Assembly: GCA_002256245.1 (NCBI GenBank)
Contig: NKIU01000003.1
Coordinates: 124,001 to 188,000 of the forward strand
DNA length: 64,000 nucleotides
DNA from: Pseudorhodobacter sp. PARRP1
GTDB lineage: Bacteria > Pseudomonadota > Alphaproteobacteria > Rhodobacterales > Rhodobacteraceae
Reading direction: 5' to 3'
The notes under the pieces were generated by a model, which was given only the letters and a program-made list of their open reading frames with translations, had not been told where the DNA came from and made no database searches. The position numbers and the translations under genes are program-made. Every line of letters begins with the position of its first letter. The first letter of the stretch is position 1. Of the stretch, positions 27,318 to 37,178 are shown piece after piece.

Positions 27318-29096
27318 TCAGTCTTTTGCCGCGACGCGCAGCGACAATTCGCGCATCTGGGCGTTTGTGGGTTCGGACGGCGCACCCATCAGCATGTCTT
27401 CGGCGCGCTGGTTCATCGGGAACATGATGACCTCGCGGATGTTCGGCTCATCCGCCAGCAGCATCACGATGCGGTCGATGCCCGCAGCGCAACCGCCGTG
27501 GGGCGGGGCGCCGTATTTGAAGGCTTTGACCATGCCGCCGAAGCGTTTCTCGACTTCGCTGTTCGGGTAGCCTGCCAGTTCAAACGCCTTGAACATGATT
27601 TCAGGTTTGTGGTTGCGGATGCCGCCCGAGATCAACTCGTAGCCGTTGCAGGCCAGATCGTATTGATAGGCATAGACGGCCAACGGATCGCCGTTCAACG
27701 CCTCAAGCCCGCCCTGCGGCATCGAGAACGGGTTGTGGCTGAAATCAATCTTGCCGTCGTCGGTTTTCTCATACATCGGGAAATCGACGATCCATGCGAA
27801 TTTGAAGCAGTTTTGTTCAGTCAGCCCCAGTTCGCGGCCGATTTCATTGCGGGCACGTCCTGCGATGGATTCGAAGTTTTCAGCCTTGCCGCCAAGGAAG
27901 AACGCGGCGTCGCCCTTGTTCAGGCCAAGCTGCACCCGGATGGCTTCGGTGCGCTCGGGGCCGATGTTTTTCGCCAAGGGGCCAGCGGCTTCCATGCCCG
28001 AGCCGTCTTCGGCCTCGCGCCAGAAGATGTAACCCATGCCCGGCAGGCCCTCTTTCTGCGCAAACGCGTTCATGCGGTCGCAGAATTTGCGGCTGCCGCC
28101 GGTCGGGGCGGGAATGGCGCGCACTTCGTTGCCGTCCTGCTCCAGCAGTTTGGCGAAGATCGCAAAGCCCGAGCCTGCGAAATGCGCGGACACGTCTTGC
28201 ATTTTTATCGGGTTGCGCAGGTCGGGTTTATCGCTGCCATACCATTTCAGGCTGTCGCGGTAGGCGATCTTGGTCCAGTCGGAATAGGTCTTTTTGTTCG
28301 GGGCGAATTCCTCGAAAATGCCCTGCACCACCGGTTGGACGGCGGCGAACACGTCTTCCTGCTCGACAAAAGACATCTCGATATCAAGCTGATAGAAGTC
28401 GGTGGGCGAACGGTCGGCGCGCGGGTCTTCGTCGCGGAAGCAGGGCGCGATCTGGAAATAACGGTCGAACCCCGCCACCATGATCAACTGTTTGAACTGC
28501 TGCGGGGCTTGCGGCAGGGCGTAGAATTTGCCCGGATGCAGGCGCGACGGCACCAGAAAATCGCGCGCGCCTTCGGGGCTGCTGGCGGTGATGATCGGGG
28601 TTTGGAATTCGTTAAAACCTTGATCCCACATCCGTTTGCGCATGGAGCGCACCACGTTCGAGCGCAGCATCATGTTGCGGTGCAGCTTTTCGCGGCGCAG
28701 GTCAAGGAAGCGGTAGGTCAGGCGGGTTTCCTCGGGGTATTCGACATCACCGAACACCGGCAGCGGCAGTTCTTCGGCGGCCCCCAACACGGTCAGAGCG
28801 GTGGCATAGACCTCAACCTCGCCCGTGGGCAGCTTGGGGTTGACCAAAGCGGCGTCGCGGCCCTTCACCCAGCCGTCAATCTGCACCACCCATTCGGCGC
28901 GCACCTTGTCCATATCGGCGAAGGCCGGGCTGTCGCTGTCGGCGATGACTTGGGTGATGCCGTAATGGTCGCGCAGGTCGATGAACAACACCCCGCCATG
29001 ATCGCGCACCCGATGCACCCAGCCCGAAAGGCGGACCTGATTGCCGACGTGGGCCGCTTTAAGATCGTTGCAAGTGTGGCTGCGATAGGCGTGCAT
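27318..29096 (-). CDS. aspS: Aspartyl-tRNA synthetase
   Basis: Charges tRNA-Asp (and perhaps tRNA-Asn, if non-discriminating). From [18 protein letters not shown] the protein is 592 residues, the bacterial type with the inserted GAD domain. N-terminal OB fold: [26 protein letters not shown]; class II motif 2 [19 protein letters not shown] near 215; motif 3 [19 protein letters not shown] near 530. The upstream ORF extension to 29168 is not family sequence. A 645-residue antisense frame over this gene is a GC artefact. Confidence 0.96.
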   Translation of the reverse strand: MHAYRSHTCNDLKAAHVGNQVRLSGWVHRVRDHGGVLFIDLRDHYGITQVIADSDSPAFADMDKVRAEWVVQIDGWVKGRDAALVNPKLPTGEVEVYATALTVLGAAEELPLPVFGDVEYPEETRLTYRFLDLRREKLHRNMMLRSNVVRSMRKRMWDQGFNEFQTPIITASSPEGARDFLVPSRLHPGKFYALPQAPQQFKQLIMVAGFDRYFQIAPCFRDEDPRADRSPTDFYQLDIEMSFVEQEDVFAAVQPVVQGIFEEFAPNKKTYSDWTKIAYRDSLKWYGSDKPDLRNPIKMQDVSAHFAGSGFAIFAKLLEQDGNEVRAIPAPTGGSRKFCDRMNAFAQKEGLPGMGYIFWREAEDGSGMEAAGPLAKNIGPERTEAIRVQLGLNKGDAAFFLGGKAENFESIAGRARNEIGRELGLTEQNCFKFAWIVDFPMYEKTDDGKIDFSHNPFSMPQGGLEALNGDPLAVYAYQYDLACNGYELISGGIRNHKPEIMFKAFELAGYPNSEVEKRFGGMVKAFKYGAPPHGGCAAGIDRIVMLLADEPNIREVIMFPMNQRAEDMLMGAPSEPTNAQMRELSLRVAAKD

Positions 29097-29182
29097 GAAA
29101 TTCCCCTTCACGGAGGCTGGATCGGTTTGGCCCGATACACCCCGCCCAATGGATGAAGTCAAGCCCAAGCCATTGCGCTTTG

Positions 29183-29220
29183 CATTTCATCTTGGCTCAA
29201 ATACTCCCGCCGGAGGCTTC
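29183..29220 (+). repeat. Short conserved intergenic repeat (CTCCCGCCGGAGG type), copy 1
   Basis: TTCATCTTGGCTCAAATACT followed by CCCGCCGGAGGCTTCC. The CCTCCGGCGGGAG core and flanking AAATACT/TTCATCTTGG are shared with two inverted copies at 31943-32031 and a degenerate one at 1222-1253. It lies just before the ribosome binding site of the IMPACT-domain gene. Confidence 0.75.
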
Positions 29221-29241
29221 CACAGAGGAGAAGAGGACCGC

Positions 29242-29598
29242 ATGTTGCAGATCGTGGACGTTTTGCGGGATCGCGGCTCGCGCTATGCGGTGTCGGGCGG
29301 GGCGGTGCAGGGCCGCGCCGGGATTGAGGCGTTTCTGGCCGAGTTGAAGCGCGCCAAGAAATTCGCCAAGGCCACGCATAACACCTGGGCTTGCGTGTTG
29401 CCCGAAGGCGGGTTGAAGGGCGATGATGGTGAGGCCGGGGCGGGCGCGGTGATCCTGAAGATGCTGGAGCGCGCCGAATTGCAGGGTCACATCGTGGTGG
29501 TGACGCGTTGGTATGGCGGCGTGCATCTGGGCGGGGATCGGTTTGCGCATGTGGTGACTTCGGTGCGCGCCTATCTGGACGCGCTTGCCAAGGCGTGA
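29242..29598 (+). CDS. YigZ/IMPACT N-terminal-domain protein, short form
   Basis: 118 residues starting after the strong site GAGGAGAAGAGGA. It matches the UPF0029/IMPACT N-terminal domain: DRGSRYAVSGGAVQGRAGIEAFL, THNTWACVLPEGG, DDGEAGAGAVILKML and VVVTRWYGGVHLGGDRF. Full-length YigZ proteins are about 200 residues and have a second domain; this one has only the first, so it is a short variant. Role unknown, possibly linked to translation or redox stress by family. Confidence 0.85.
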   Translation: MLQIVDVLRDRGSRYAVSGGAVQGRAGIEAFLAELKRAKKFAKATHNTWACVLPEGGLKGDDGEAGAGAVILKMLERAELQGHIVVVTRWYGGVHLGGDRFAHVVTSVRAYLDALAKA

Positions 29599-29636
29599 GG
29601 TTTGGATTTGGATGGCCGCCTTGAATGGGGGGAGCC

Positions 29637-29999
29637 ATGCGGGAGATTTTGCGCAGCGAGGGGCGGCGGTTTGCCAATACGGTGATCTGGTCATGGCAGG
29701 GCTGGCGGGCGGCATGGGCCAGCGAGAAGTCGCTGCGTCAGTGGAGCGTGGTCAATGTGCTGTCTGCCGCTTTGGCGTTTTCACTTGAGATGACGGCGGC
29801 CGAGCGCGGCTTGATTCTGGCGTTGGGGGTGTTGGTGCTGGCGGCCGAGTTGATGAACACCGGGCTGGAGGAGGCGATTGACTACATCTCGAAGGCCGAT
29901 GATCCGCGCGCCAAGAAGGCGAAGGATTGCGGATCGGCGGCTGTGGCGCTGAGCGCGCTTGCCGGCGGGGTGGCTTGGGTGGTTATCCTGATCGGATAG
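29637..29999 (+). CDS. dgkA: Diacylglycerol/undecaprenol kinase
   Basis: Small integral-membrane kinase that phosphorylates diacylglycerol or undecaprenol. 120 residues with three hydrophobic helices; MREILRSEGRRFANTVIWSWQGWRAAW holds the N-terminal amphipathic segment, and AELMNTGLEEAIDYI the catalytic Glu/Asn cluster near residue 75. GGGGGGAG (29626-29634) points to ATG 29637. Sits 38 bases after the IMPACT-domain gene, probably in the same transcript. Confidence 0.9.
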   Translation: MREILRSEGRRFANTVIWSWQGWRAAWASEKSLRQWSVVNVLSAALAFSLEMTAAERGLILALGVLVLAAELMNTGLEEAIDYISKADDPRAKKAKDCGSAAVALSALAGGVAWVVILIG

Positions 30000-30004
30000 G
30001 GCGA

Positions 30005-30382
30005 TCAGCCGTTGCGGTTGGATTTGGCGGCGGCGCGTCGTTTGTGGGCGCTGTAAAGCAGGGGCGCCATGACGTGATCGTAAAGCGCGCAGGCGATGGG
30101 ATGGATCAGCGGCAGAGCGGTCAGTTTGCCAAACCAGCGCCAACGCGGCAGGCTGGCCCAGATCACTTGAAACGCCGGGATGCCTGAAAGGATTTCGCCC
30201 TTGTGCTGCACATGCAGGCGTTTGGCAGCAGCGTCGGGCGCGATGCCCCAAGCCTCGGCCTGCGACAGATCGTCGAACCGCAGGGGCAGATCCTGCGCGA
30301 TCGCGGTCTTGCGGTAGCTGTTGATTTCAAACCGGCAGACCGGGCAGGTGTCGTTGTAAAGAATGCGTGTCTCATCGCTCAT
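30005..30382 (-). CDS. DCC-family thiol-disulfide oxidoreductase-like protein (DUF393)
   Basis: 125 residues with the family start ILYNDTCPVCRFEINSYRK, containing the CPVC redox-type motif, then LRFDDLSQAEAWG and the helical segment WRWFGKLTALPLIHPIACALYDHV. The C-terminal basic stretch may contact the membrane. Activity is inferred from the Cys pair; the family is little studied. Confidence 0.85.
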   Translation of the reverse strand: MSDETRILYNDTCPVCRFEINSYRKTAIAQDLPLRFDDLSQAEAWGIAPDAAAKRLHVQHKGEILSGIPAFQVIWASLPRWRWFGKLTALPLIHPIACALYDHVMAPLLYSAHKRRAAAKSNRNG

Positions 30383-30591
30383 GCGTGCACTTTAGCGCAT
30401 CGTTGGCTGGGGCGGTATGTGGCGTGGCGTCACAGGCCTGCAAGGCTGGCTGCGCGCCTTTGCACGGGATGTTGCCCCTTGGCATGTCATCGGGGGGTTG
30501 CGCCGAGGATCAACATCCGCCCGGCGCTGCTGCTGCGCTGCGGCGGAAGCGGTATCTTGTGGCGGTGATCTTGCGCTTGTAGGACTGCGAT

Positions 30592-31938
30592 ATGATCAAA
30601 AGAATGTCCTACATCTCACATGCCCGCGCGACGCTGGCTTTGGGCCTGCCGCTGGTGGGCAGCCATCTGGCGCAGATGGCGCTGCATGTCACCGATACCG
30701 TGCTGCTGGGCTGGTATGGCGTGAATGAACTGGCCGCAGTTGTGCTGGCCACCTCGATGTTTTTCGTGGTGTTCATTCTTGGCGCGGGCTTTGCGCAGGC
30801 GGTGCTGCCGATGGTGGCAACGGCGGTGGGGCGTGGGGACGAGGCGCAGGTGCGGCGTGACACGCGGATGGGGATGTGGCTGTCGATTGGCTTCGGGCTG
30901 ATGAGCTATCCGATTTTCTGGTGGTCCGAGGCGTTGCTGCTGGCCTTGGGGCAGAGGCCCGAGGTTTCTGCGCTGGGGCAGGATTTCTTGCGCATCGCGG
31001 GTTGGGGGATGATCCCGGCGCTTCTGGTGATGGTGCTGAAGAACTATCTGGCGGCGTTGGAGCGCACGCAAGTGGTGTTGTGGGTGACGCTGGCGGCCGT
31101 GGGGGTGAACCTTGGGCTGGCCTATGCGTTGATCTTTGGCCACTGGGGAGCGCCCGAGTTGGGGGTGCGCGGGGCCGCGATTGCTTCGGTGGCGGTGCAG
31201 GTGCTGACCTGTGTCTTGCTGGCGATTTACGCGGCATGGTTGCCGGCCTTGCGACATTTCCGGCTGTTTCAGCGGTTCTGGCGGCCAGATTGGCCCGCGC
31301 TGCATCAGGTGTTTCGCCTTGGCTGGCCGATTGGCGTGACCTCGCTTGCGGAAAGCGGCTTGTTTCAGGCCACCGCGCTGATGATGGGATGGATCGGCAC
31401 GATAGAACTGGCCGCGCATGGCATCACGATGGAGGTGGCGGCGCTGTCGTTCATGGTGCATCTGGGGCTGTCGAACGCGGCCACGGTGCGCGCCGGGCGC
31501 GCGGATGGTGCGCAAGACCGCCAAGGCGTGCGCGATGCGGCGGTGACGGCGATTGCGCTGTCCGTGGCGTTCGGGGCTGCGATGGTGGTGCTGTTTCTCA
31601 GCCTGCCGGTGCCAATCATCTCGGTATTTCTGGATGAGAGCAAACCGCAAAGCGCCGAGATCATCGCCTTCGGGGTCAGCCTGCTTGCGATGGCGGCGCT
31701 GTTCCAGATGGCCGATGCGATGCAGGTGATGGCGCTGGGCTTGCTGCGCGCGATCAAGGACACCCGCGTGCCGATGATTGCAGCGGCCATCAGCTATTGG
31801 GGCATTGGTATCCCCTCGGGGTATTTTCTGGCGTTCCATGCGGGCATGGGCGGGATCGGGCTGTGGCTGGGGTTGGTGATTGGGCTGGTGTTTGCCGCCG
31901 TGACGATGATGTGGCGGTTCTGGCATCGGGTGCGCTAA
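30592..31938 (+). CDS. MATE-family efflux transporter
   Basis: 448-residue membrane protein with about twelve helices in two halves. N-terminal motif ATLALGLPLVGSHLAQMALHVTDTVLLGWYG is characteristic of NorM-type multidrug and toxin extrusion proteins. Two possible starts: ATG 30592 or ATG 30604 (MSYISHARATL), the latter with AAAGA close upstream; neither has a strong ribosome binding site. Uses Na+ or H+ gradients in known members. Followed by the inverted pair of short repeats that may end its transcript. Confidence 0.9.
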   Translation: MIKRMSYISHARATLALGLPLVGSHLAQMALHVTDTVLLGWYGVNELAAVVLATSMFFVVFILGAGFAQAVLPMVATAVGRGDEAQVRRDTRMGMWLSIGFGLMSYPIFWWSEALLLALGQRPEVSALGQDFLRIAGWGMIPALLVMVLKNYLAALERTQVVLWVTLAAVGVNLGLAYALIFGHWGAPELGVRGAAIASVAVQVLTCVLLAIYAAWLPALRHFRLFQRFWRPDWPALHQVFRLGWPIGVTSLAESGLFQATALMMGWIGTIELAAHGITMEVAALSFMVHLGLSNAATVRAGRADGAQDRQGVRDAAVTAIALSVAFGAAMVVLFLSLPVPIISVFLDESKPQSAEIIAFGVSLLAMAALFQMADAMQVMALGLLRAIKDTRVPMIAAAISYWGIGIPSGYFLAFHAGMGGIGLWLGLVIGLVFAAVTMMWRFWHRVR

Positions 31939-31942
31939 GCTG

Positions 31943-32031
31943 GCTTCACATTGGCACAAATACTCCCGCCGGAGGCATCCGGCATTGGCCGCAGAAGCCT
32001 CCGGCGGGGATATTTAAGAACGGATGAAACG
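31943..32031. repeat. Inverted pair of short intergenic repeats, copies 2 and 3
   Basis: Copy 2 (TTCACATTGGCACAAATACT, then CCCGCCGGAGGC, 31946-31977) faces copy 3 (GCCTCCGGCGGGGATATTTA, then GAACGGATGAA, 31999-32029). The GCCTCCGGCGGG/CCCGCCGGAGGC arms can pair into a 12-base stem across a ~21-base loop. Placed between the MATE gene and a convergent gene, so it may end both transcripts. Confidence 0.75.
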
Positions 32032-32116
32032 CTTTGCGCGGCCAAGACCCGAAGGGGCGAGGCCGCGGGGGCGGGACGCAAATTTTAGTCTTGTTTGAGC
32101 TAATGCACCGGCGCGG

Positions 32117-32530
32117 TTACTCCGCTGCCTCGCCTTTCATCAAACGCTCGGCCTTTTTGCGCACCAGAACGCTGCGCAGGTCGTGCATCGCCAACAGCAA
32201 CAGGTCGGTGACTTCCTCAAGCTGAGCATCGGTGGCCTTGGATTGCGCCCATTGCGTCGTCAGGTTCATATGATCGACCGCGCGCAGGATGTCATCGACA
32301 TCGCGGGCGGCCAGAGTGGCTTGCCGTTTGGCCACCCATTGACCGATCACCTTGATTTCTTCCTGCGTCAGCTTGTGATCGCCATGCGGCTTGATGTTGC
32401 CGTTCTTGACGTTCACCAGCGCGATCTCTTCCATATCAATGCGGCGCTGGCGGTTTTCGGTATCAACGCGGAAGACGGCGGCGCCGTTGTCGCGGATGCG
32501 GAAATAGAACTCTGGCAATTCGGCTGACAT
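32117..32530 (-). CDS. Conserved protein, unknown function
   Basis: 137 residues; not a family I can name. The N-terminal half (PEFYFRIRDNGAAVFRVDTENRQRRIDMEEIALVNVKNG) looks like a small beta domain; the second half is helical and charged. Starts exactly where the upstream VOC gene ends (no gap), so it belongs to the aspartate aminotransferase-VOC transcript. Looks conserved in Rhodobacterales from its composition, but this is inference. Confidence 0.72.
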   Translation of the reverse strand: MSAELPEFYFRIRDNGAAVFRVDTENRQRRIDMEEIALVNVKNGNIKPHGDHKLTQEEIKVIGQWVAKRQATLAARDVDDILRAVDHMNLTTQWAQSKATDAQLEEVTDLLLLAMHDLRSVLVRKKAERLMKGEAAE

Positions 32531-32911
32531 TCAAACCGCCTCGCCTGCGTCAATATTGTCGATCACGCGCAAGAGTGAGCCATCCTCGTCGATCAGCGCG
32601 AACATGCGCGGGGCTTGTGCGGGCCTGAAGACGCCGGTCAGGCGCGGGATGGATGTTTCATCGCGGGGCAAGCCCACCGGCTGCCATGCGGCCAGCAACC
32701 CCGCCATATCATCCACCCGCGCGCAAGCCGAGAAGCTGCTTGTGCGTTTGTCAATCTCGGGATGTGGGAAGAACTCCAGCACCAGATCGCCGCGCCGCAG
32801 GATCATCCAGCCGTCGCCGCGAAACGCAGGCGCAAAGCCGAGGCGGGCATAAAACGCCTCGGTTGCTGCGAAATCACGGCTGGGCAGGTTGGCGGTGATC
32901 CGGTCGGCCAT
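32531..32911 (-). CDS. VOC-fold (bleomycin-resistance/glyoxalase-like) protein
   Basis: 126 residues of the vicinal-oxygen-chelate fold: ITANLPSRDFAATEAFYARLGF at the start, GWMILRRGDLVLEFFPHPEID, and APRMFALIDEDGSLLRVID at the end. The layout is that of bleomycin-binding proteins, which bind a ligand rather than catalyse, so resistance is possible but unproven. Eight bases downstream of the aminotransferase gene and flush with the next gene. Confidence 0.82.
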   Translation of the reverse strand: MADRITANLPSRDFAATEAFYARLGFAPAFRGDGWMILRRGDLVLEFFPHPEIDKRTSSFSACARVDDMAGLLAAWQPVGLPRDETSIPRLTGVFRPAQAPRMFALIDEDGSLLRVIDNIDAGEAV

Positions 32912-32919
32912 GGTGTCCT

Positions 32920-34471
<1,552 letters not shown>

Positions 34472-34558
34472 TTTACGCCAAAATCGTGGCGAGTTTACGA
34501 TATGTTTTTGTTTTGTGTCGATTCTAGCCGCAGTTGCCATCGCTCGCGGAGTTAAGAG

Positions 34559-35056
34559 ATGACATTACATGACCCCCTGCTTGACGGCTCGCAAAAGCTG
34601 TTGATGGCAGGATATCTGGACAATCTGGCCCTGCTGGAACGGCTGCACCGCCTGCTTCTGGATGTGATCAAGGATGAGTTTGAACGTGTGGCGATCCTTG
34701 AGATCAACTCGGTGCAGGCGCTGTTGCTGTTCAACATCGGCGAGAACGAGGTGACGGCGGGCGAGTTGAAATCGCGCGGCTATTATCAGGGCTCGAACGT
34801 GTCGTATAACCTGAAAAAGCTGGTGGAATTGGGCTATATGCACCATCAGCGCTCAGAAATCGACCGCCGTTCGGTGCGGGTGCGGCTGACCGAAAAGGGC
34901 CGCAAGGTGCGCGGGATGCTGACCGATCTGTTCCAGCGCCACGCCGAAGGATTGGCAAAGCGCGGCATGGTGGATGCCAGCAACATGGAAAACATGAACC
35001 AGTCGCTGAAGCGGATGGAGCGGTATTGGACCGAACAGATCCGCTACATTTACTGA
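34559..35056 (+). CDS. MarR-type regulator, LdtR-like
   Basis: 165-residue winged-helix regulator. INSVQALLLFNIGENEVTAGELKSR and the recognition helix SNVSYNLKKLVELGYMHHQR, followed by the wing EIDRRSVRVRLTEKG, fit the MarR fold. Sequence style matches the LdtR group of alphaproteobacteria (known in Liberibacter to control an L,D-transpeptidase and stress tolerance). Its targets here are unknown; no L,D-transpeptidase gene is in the window. Confidence 0.85.
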   Translation: MTLHDPLLDGSQKLLMAGYLDNLALLERLHRLLLDVIKDEFERVAILEINSVQALLLFNIGENEVTAGELKSRGYYQGSNVSYNLKKLVELGYMHHQRSEIDRRSVRVRLTEKGRKVRGMLTDLFQRHAEGLAKRGMVDASNMENMNQSLKRMERYWTEQIRYIY

Positions 35057-35107
35057 GGTTTGTGGTTAACGCATCGGCAGCGTCGATGTGGCCGAGCGGA
35101 GCCGCCT

Positions 35108-37171
35108 TTAGCGCCAGAAGCGGGCATAGGTGGCAAACCGGCCCTGCACCTTGGCCAGAAGGCGCAACGCCAAGCCTGTTGGTGCGTCGGTTGCTGTGGC
35201 CAAGCGGTGCAGCACGGTTTCGGGCGGGCATGGCTTGCGGCTGATCGGGTCATAGTAGCGCGGATAGGCGATCAGCGCGGCATGCGCCAAGGCCATAAGC
35301 GAAGGGCGCGGCAGCGGGTGCCCGTCTGGGGCATGTTTGCGGCGCGCAGGGATCGGGCCGATGTCTTGTGTCAGCCCCCAACCCGCGTAAAATGGCGCAC
35401 CAAGGCACACAACCCGCCTGCCGCGCAAAAGCGCCTCAAACCCTAACAGCGAGGTCATGGTGACGACGGTGTCGCAGGCCTCGATCAACTGGATGGGGTC
35501 GCCGTGATGCGCGATGACATCGGCCAATCCGCGCAAATCGATGTCCGCGATCGCGCCGGGGCGCAAGCCGGCCTCTACATCGGGGTGGGGTTTGTAAATC
35601 AGGGTCGCCGTGGGATAGGCAGAGCGTGCCGCTTGCAGCAGCGCCATGTTGGTGCAGATCGGCCCCGCGCCCAATCGGATCGACGCATCATCCTCGACCT
35701 GCCCCGGAACAAGAACACGGGGGCCGTCCGGCAGAACCGGCAGATTTCCCGCAAGATTGTATTTTGACAATCGGGCGGCGATCAGGCCTGCGACAAGCTT
35801 TTCGGCGCGGCGCTGGCCATCGGGGGGAAGGGGCGTCTGGATCAACCGCTCCAACCGGCTTTCGCGGGTCGGGTCGTAGTAGATGCCCAGATCGTCGGTC
35901 ACCAATGACAGCGGCGGCACCAGTTCGGCGCCAAGGCCGCGCGAGCGCAAAAAGCCGTCCTCCACCCGCCATGTCGGCAGGTCTTGTGGCAGATTGTCGG
36001 GGGCTTTGCCCGCCCACACCAGCAATCCGCGCCGCTTTGCGCGCGCGGTGCTGATGGCGCGGTCTGCATTATTCTGAAATATCAGTGGTTTGTGGCGGCC
36101 AAACACCGCCTGAAGCCGCGACCTTTTCCACACCCGCATGCCACAGGCCACATGGCCGAACCGATCTTCACGAAAGGCACGGGTTTCGGCCTCGAGCTGA
36201 TCGACGGCCTCTTCAAAGCTGCACAGTTGATTGCGGCAGGGATCAACCCAAGTCGGCGCAAGGATCATGGCTGCGGCGAAAAGCTGGGTTTTGGTCAGCT
36301 TGCGCCGCCTGCGGTCAACCGGAAAGGCATCCAAAGTCAGCCCCCAACCGGCATAAAACGGCTGGCCGAAGGTGCGGGGGCGGTGGCCGGCAAGAATGGC
36401 CTCAAACCCAAGTTGCGATGACACGGTATAGACCGCAATCGCGCCTTGCAGCAGCGCCCAAGGCGACACCGGCGTGGTCAGCAGGCTGATGCGGTCGGTT
36501 TGATCGGCGGCTGAAAAATGGCCGCGCCGCAAGCCAAGTTGCGTCTCGGGGTGGGTCTTGATCACGATGCGGGCGTTGGGATGCTCGGCTTGCGCGGTTG
36601 CCAGCATTTCGGTGAACCGCGCGGCACTGGCACCAGAATGGCGGATCGAGGCATCGCCTGCGGTCTGATCGACCACCAACACATATCCGGGGGCGGGCAG
36701 CGGGGTTGTATCCAGGTGAAGGTTGTATTTCGACAAATCAAGCGCCCGAATACGCGCAATCCCATCCCTGGCGCGGGTCAAAAGGTTCGAATCGTCCAAG
36801 GGATGCGTGGACAGTATCCGCTCGAGTGTTGACGGAGTGGCGCTGTCGAAATGCACCCCAAGCCGGTCAATCAGCAGGCCGAGGGGGGCGTCACCCAACC
36901 GGCCGGGGCGCACCGAGCGCAGGAAGGCGTCCTCGACGCGCACCAGCGGCACCTTGTAGCGCGCCGCAACCGCCTCACCGCGCCGCGCGAATGGTGAGCG
37001 GCCCCAGACCACCACACCGTCTTGCGGGCCGGGCAGGCCCAGGTGCAGCTCGTGGCCCGCGAGCGCCAGCATCCGGCGCAGATGCGGTTGGCGCAAAAAG
37101 CCGGCGTTATAGTAAAAAAGCCGCCGGGGAATCGTCCCGGCGGCTTGGCTATCAGGTGTGGTGCCGCTCAA
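35108..37171 (-). CDS. kpsC: Capsular polysaccharide beta-Kdo glycosyltransferase KpsC (tandem)
   Basis: In group 2 capsule systems KpsC adds beta-Kdo residues to the lipid carrier. 687 residues from a proposed TTG at 37171, with two KpsC modules: the first has FYYNAGFLRQPHLRRMLALAG, VRVEDAFLRSVRPG, VVDQTAGDASIRHSG and PFYAGWGLT; the second repeats them (WRVEDGFLRSRGLGAELVPP, VPGQVEDDASIRLGAG, YKPHPDVEAGLRPG, APFYAGWGLTQD). The start is uncertain: the wza-type gene ends eight bases upstream, and a perfect intrinsic terminator (37111-37146) lies in the first ~20 codons. ATG starts further up fall inside that neighbouring gene. Confidence 0.85.
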   Translation of the reverse strand: MSGTTPDSQAAGTIPRRLFYYNAGFLRQPHLRRMLALAGHELHLGLPGPQDGVVVWGRSPFARRGEAVAARYKVPLVRVEDAFLRSVRPGRLGDAPLGLLIDRLGVHFDSATPSTLERILSTHPLDDSNLLTRARDGIARIRALDLSKYNLHLDTTPLPAPGYVLVVDQTAGDASIRHSGASAARFTEMLATAQAEHPNARIVIKTHPETQLGLRRGHFSAADQTDRISLLTTPVSPWALLQGAIAVYTVSSQLGFEAILAGHRPRTFGQPFYAGWGLTLDAFPVDRRRRKLTKTQLFAAAMILAPTWVDPCRNQLCSFEEAVDQLEAETRAFREDRFGHVACGMRVWKRSRLQAVFGRHKPLIFQNNADRAISTARAKRRGLLVWAGKAPDNLPQDLPTWRVEDGFLRSRGLGAELVPPLSLVTDDLGIYYDPTRESRLERLIQTPLPPDGQRRAEKLVAGLIAARLSKYNLAGNLPVLPDGPRVLVPGQVEDDASIRLGAGPICTNMALLQAARSAYPTATLIYKPHPDVEAGLRPGAIADIDLRGLADVIAHHGDPIQLIEACDTVVTMTSLLGFEALLRGRRVVCLGAPFYAGWGLTQDIGPIPARRKHAPDGHPLPRPSLMALAHAALIAYPRYYDPISRKPCPPETVLHRLATATDAPTGLALRLLAKVQGRFATYARFWR
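37111..37146 (-). terminator. Intrinsic terminator inside the start of kpsC
   Basis: On the minus strand, AAGCCGCCGGG (37146-37136) pairs perfectly with CCCGGCGGCTT (37128-37118), seven-base loop, and continues TTTTACT. It lies 33 bases after the stop of the Wza/KpsD-type gene, the normal place for its terminator, yet the kpsC reading frame runs straight through it. Confidence 0.85.
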
Positions 37172-37178
37172 TTCCGCC

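Noticed and set aside
27219-29156. 645-residue plus-strand frame over aspS
   Set aside because: Antisense to a complete AspS with all class II motifs; composition is the reverse-complement pattern typical of such artefacts.
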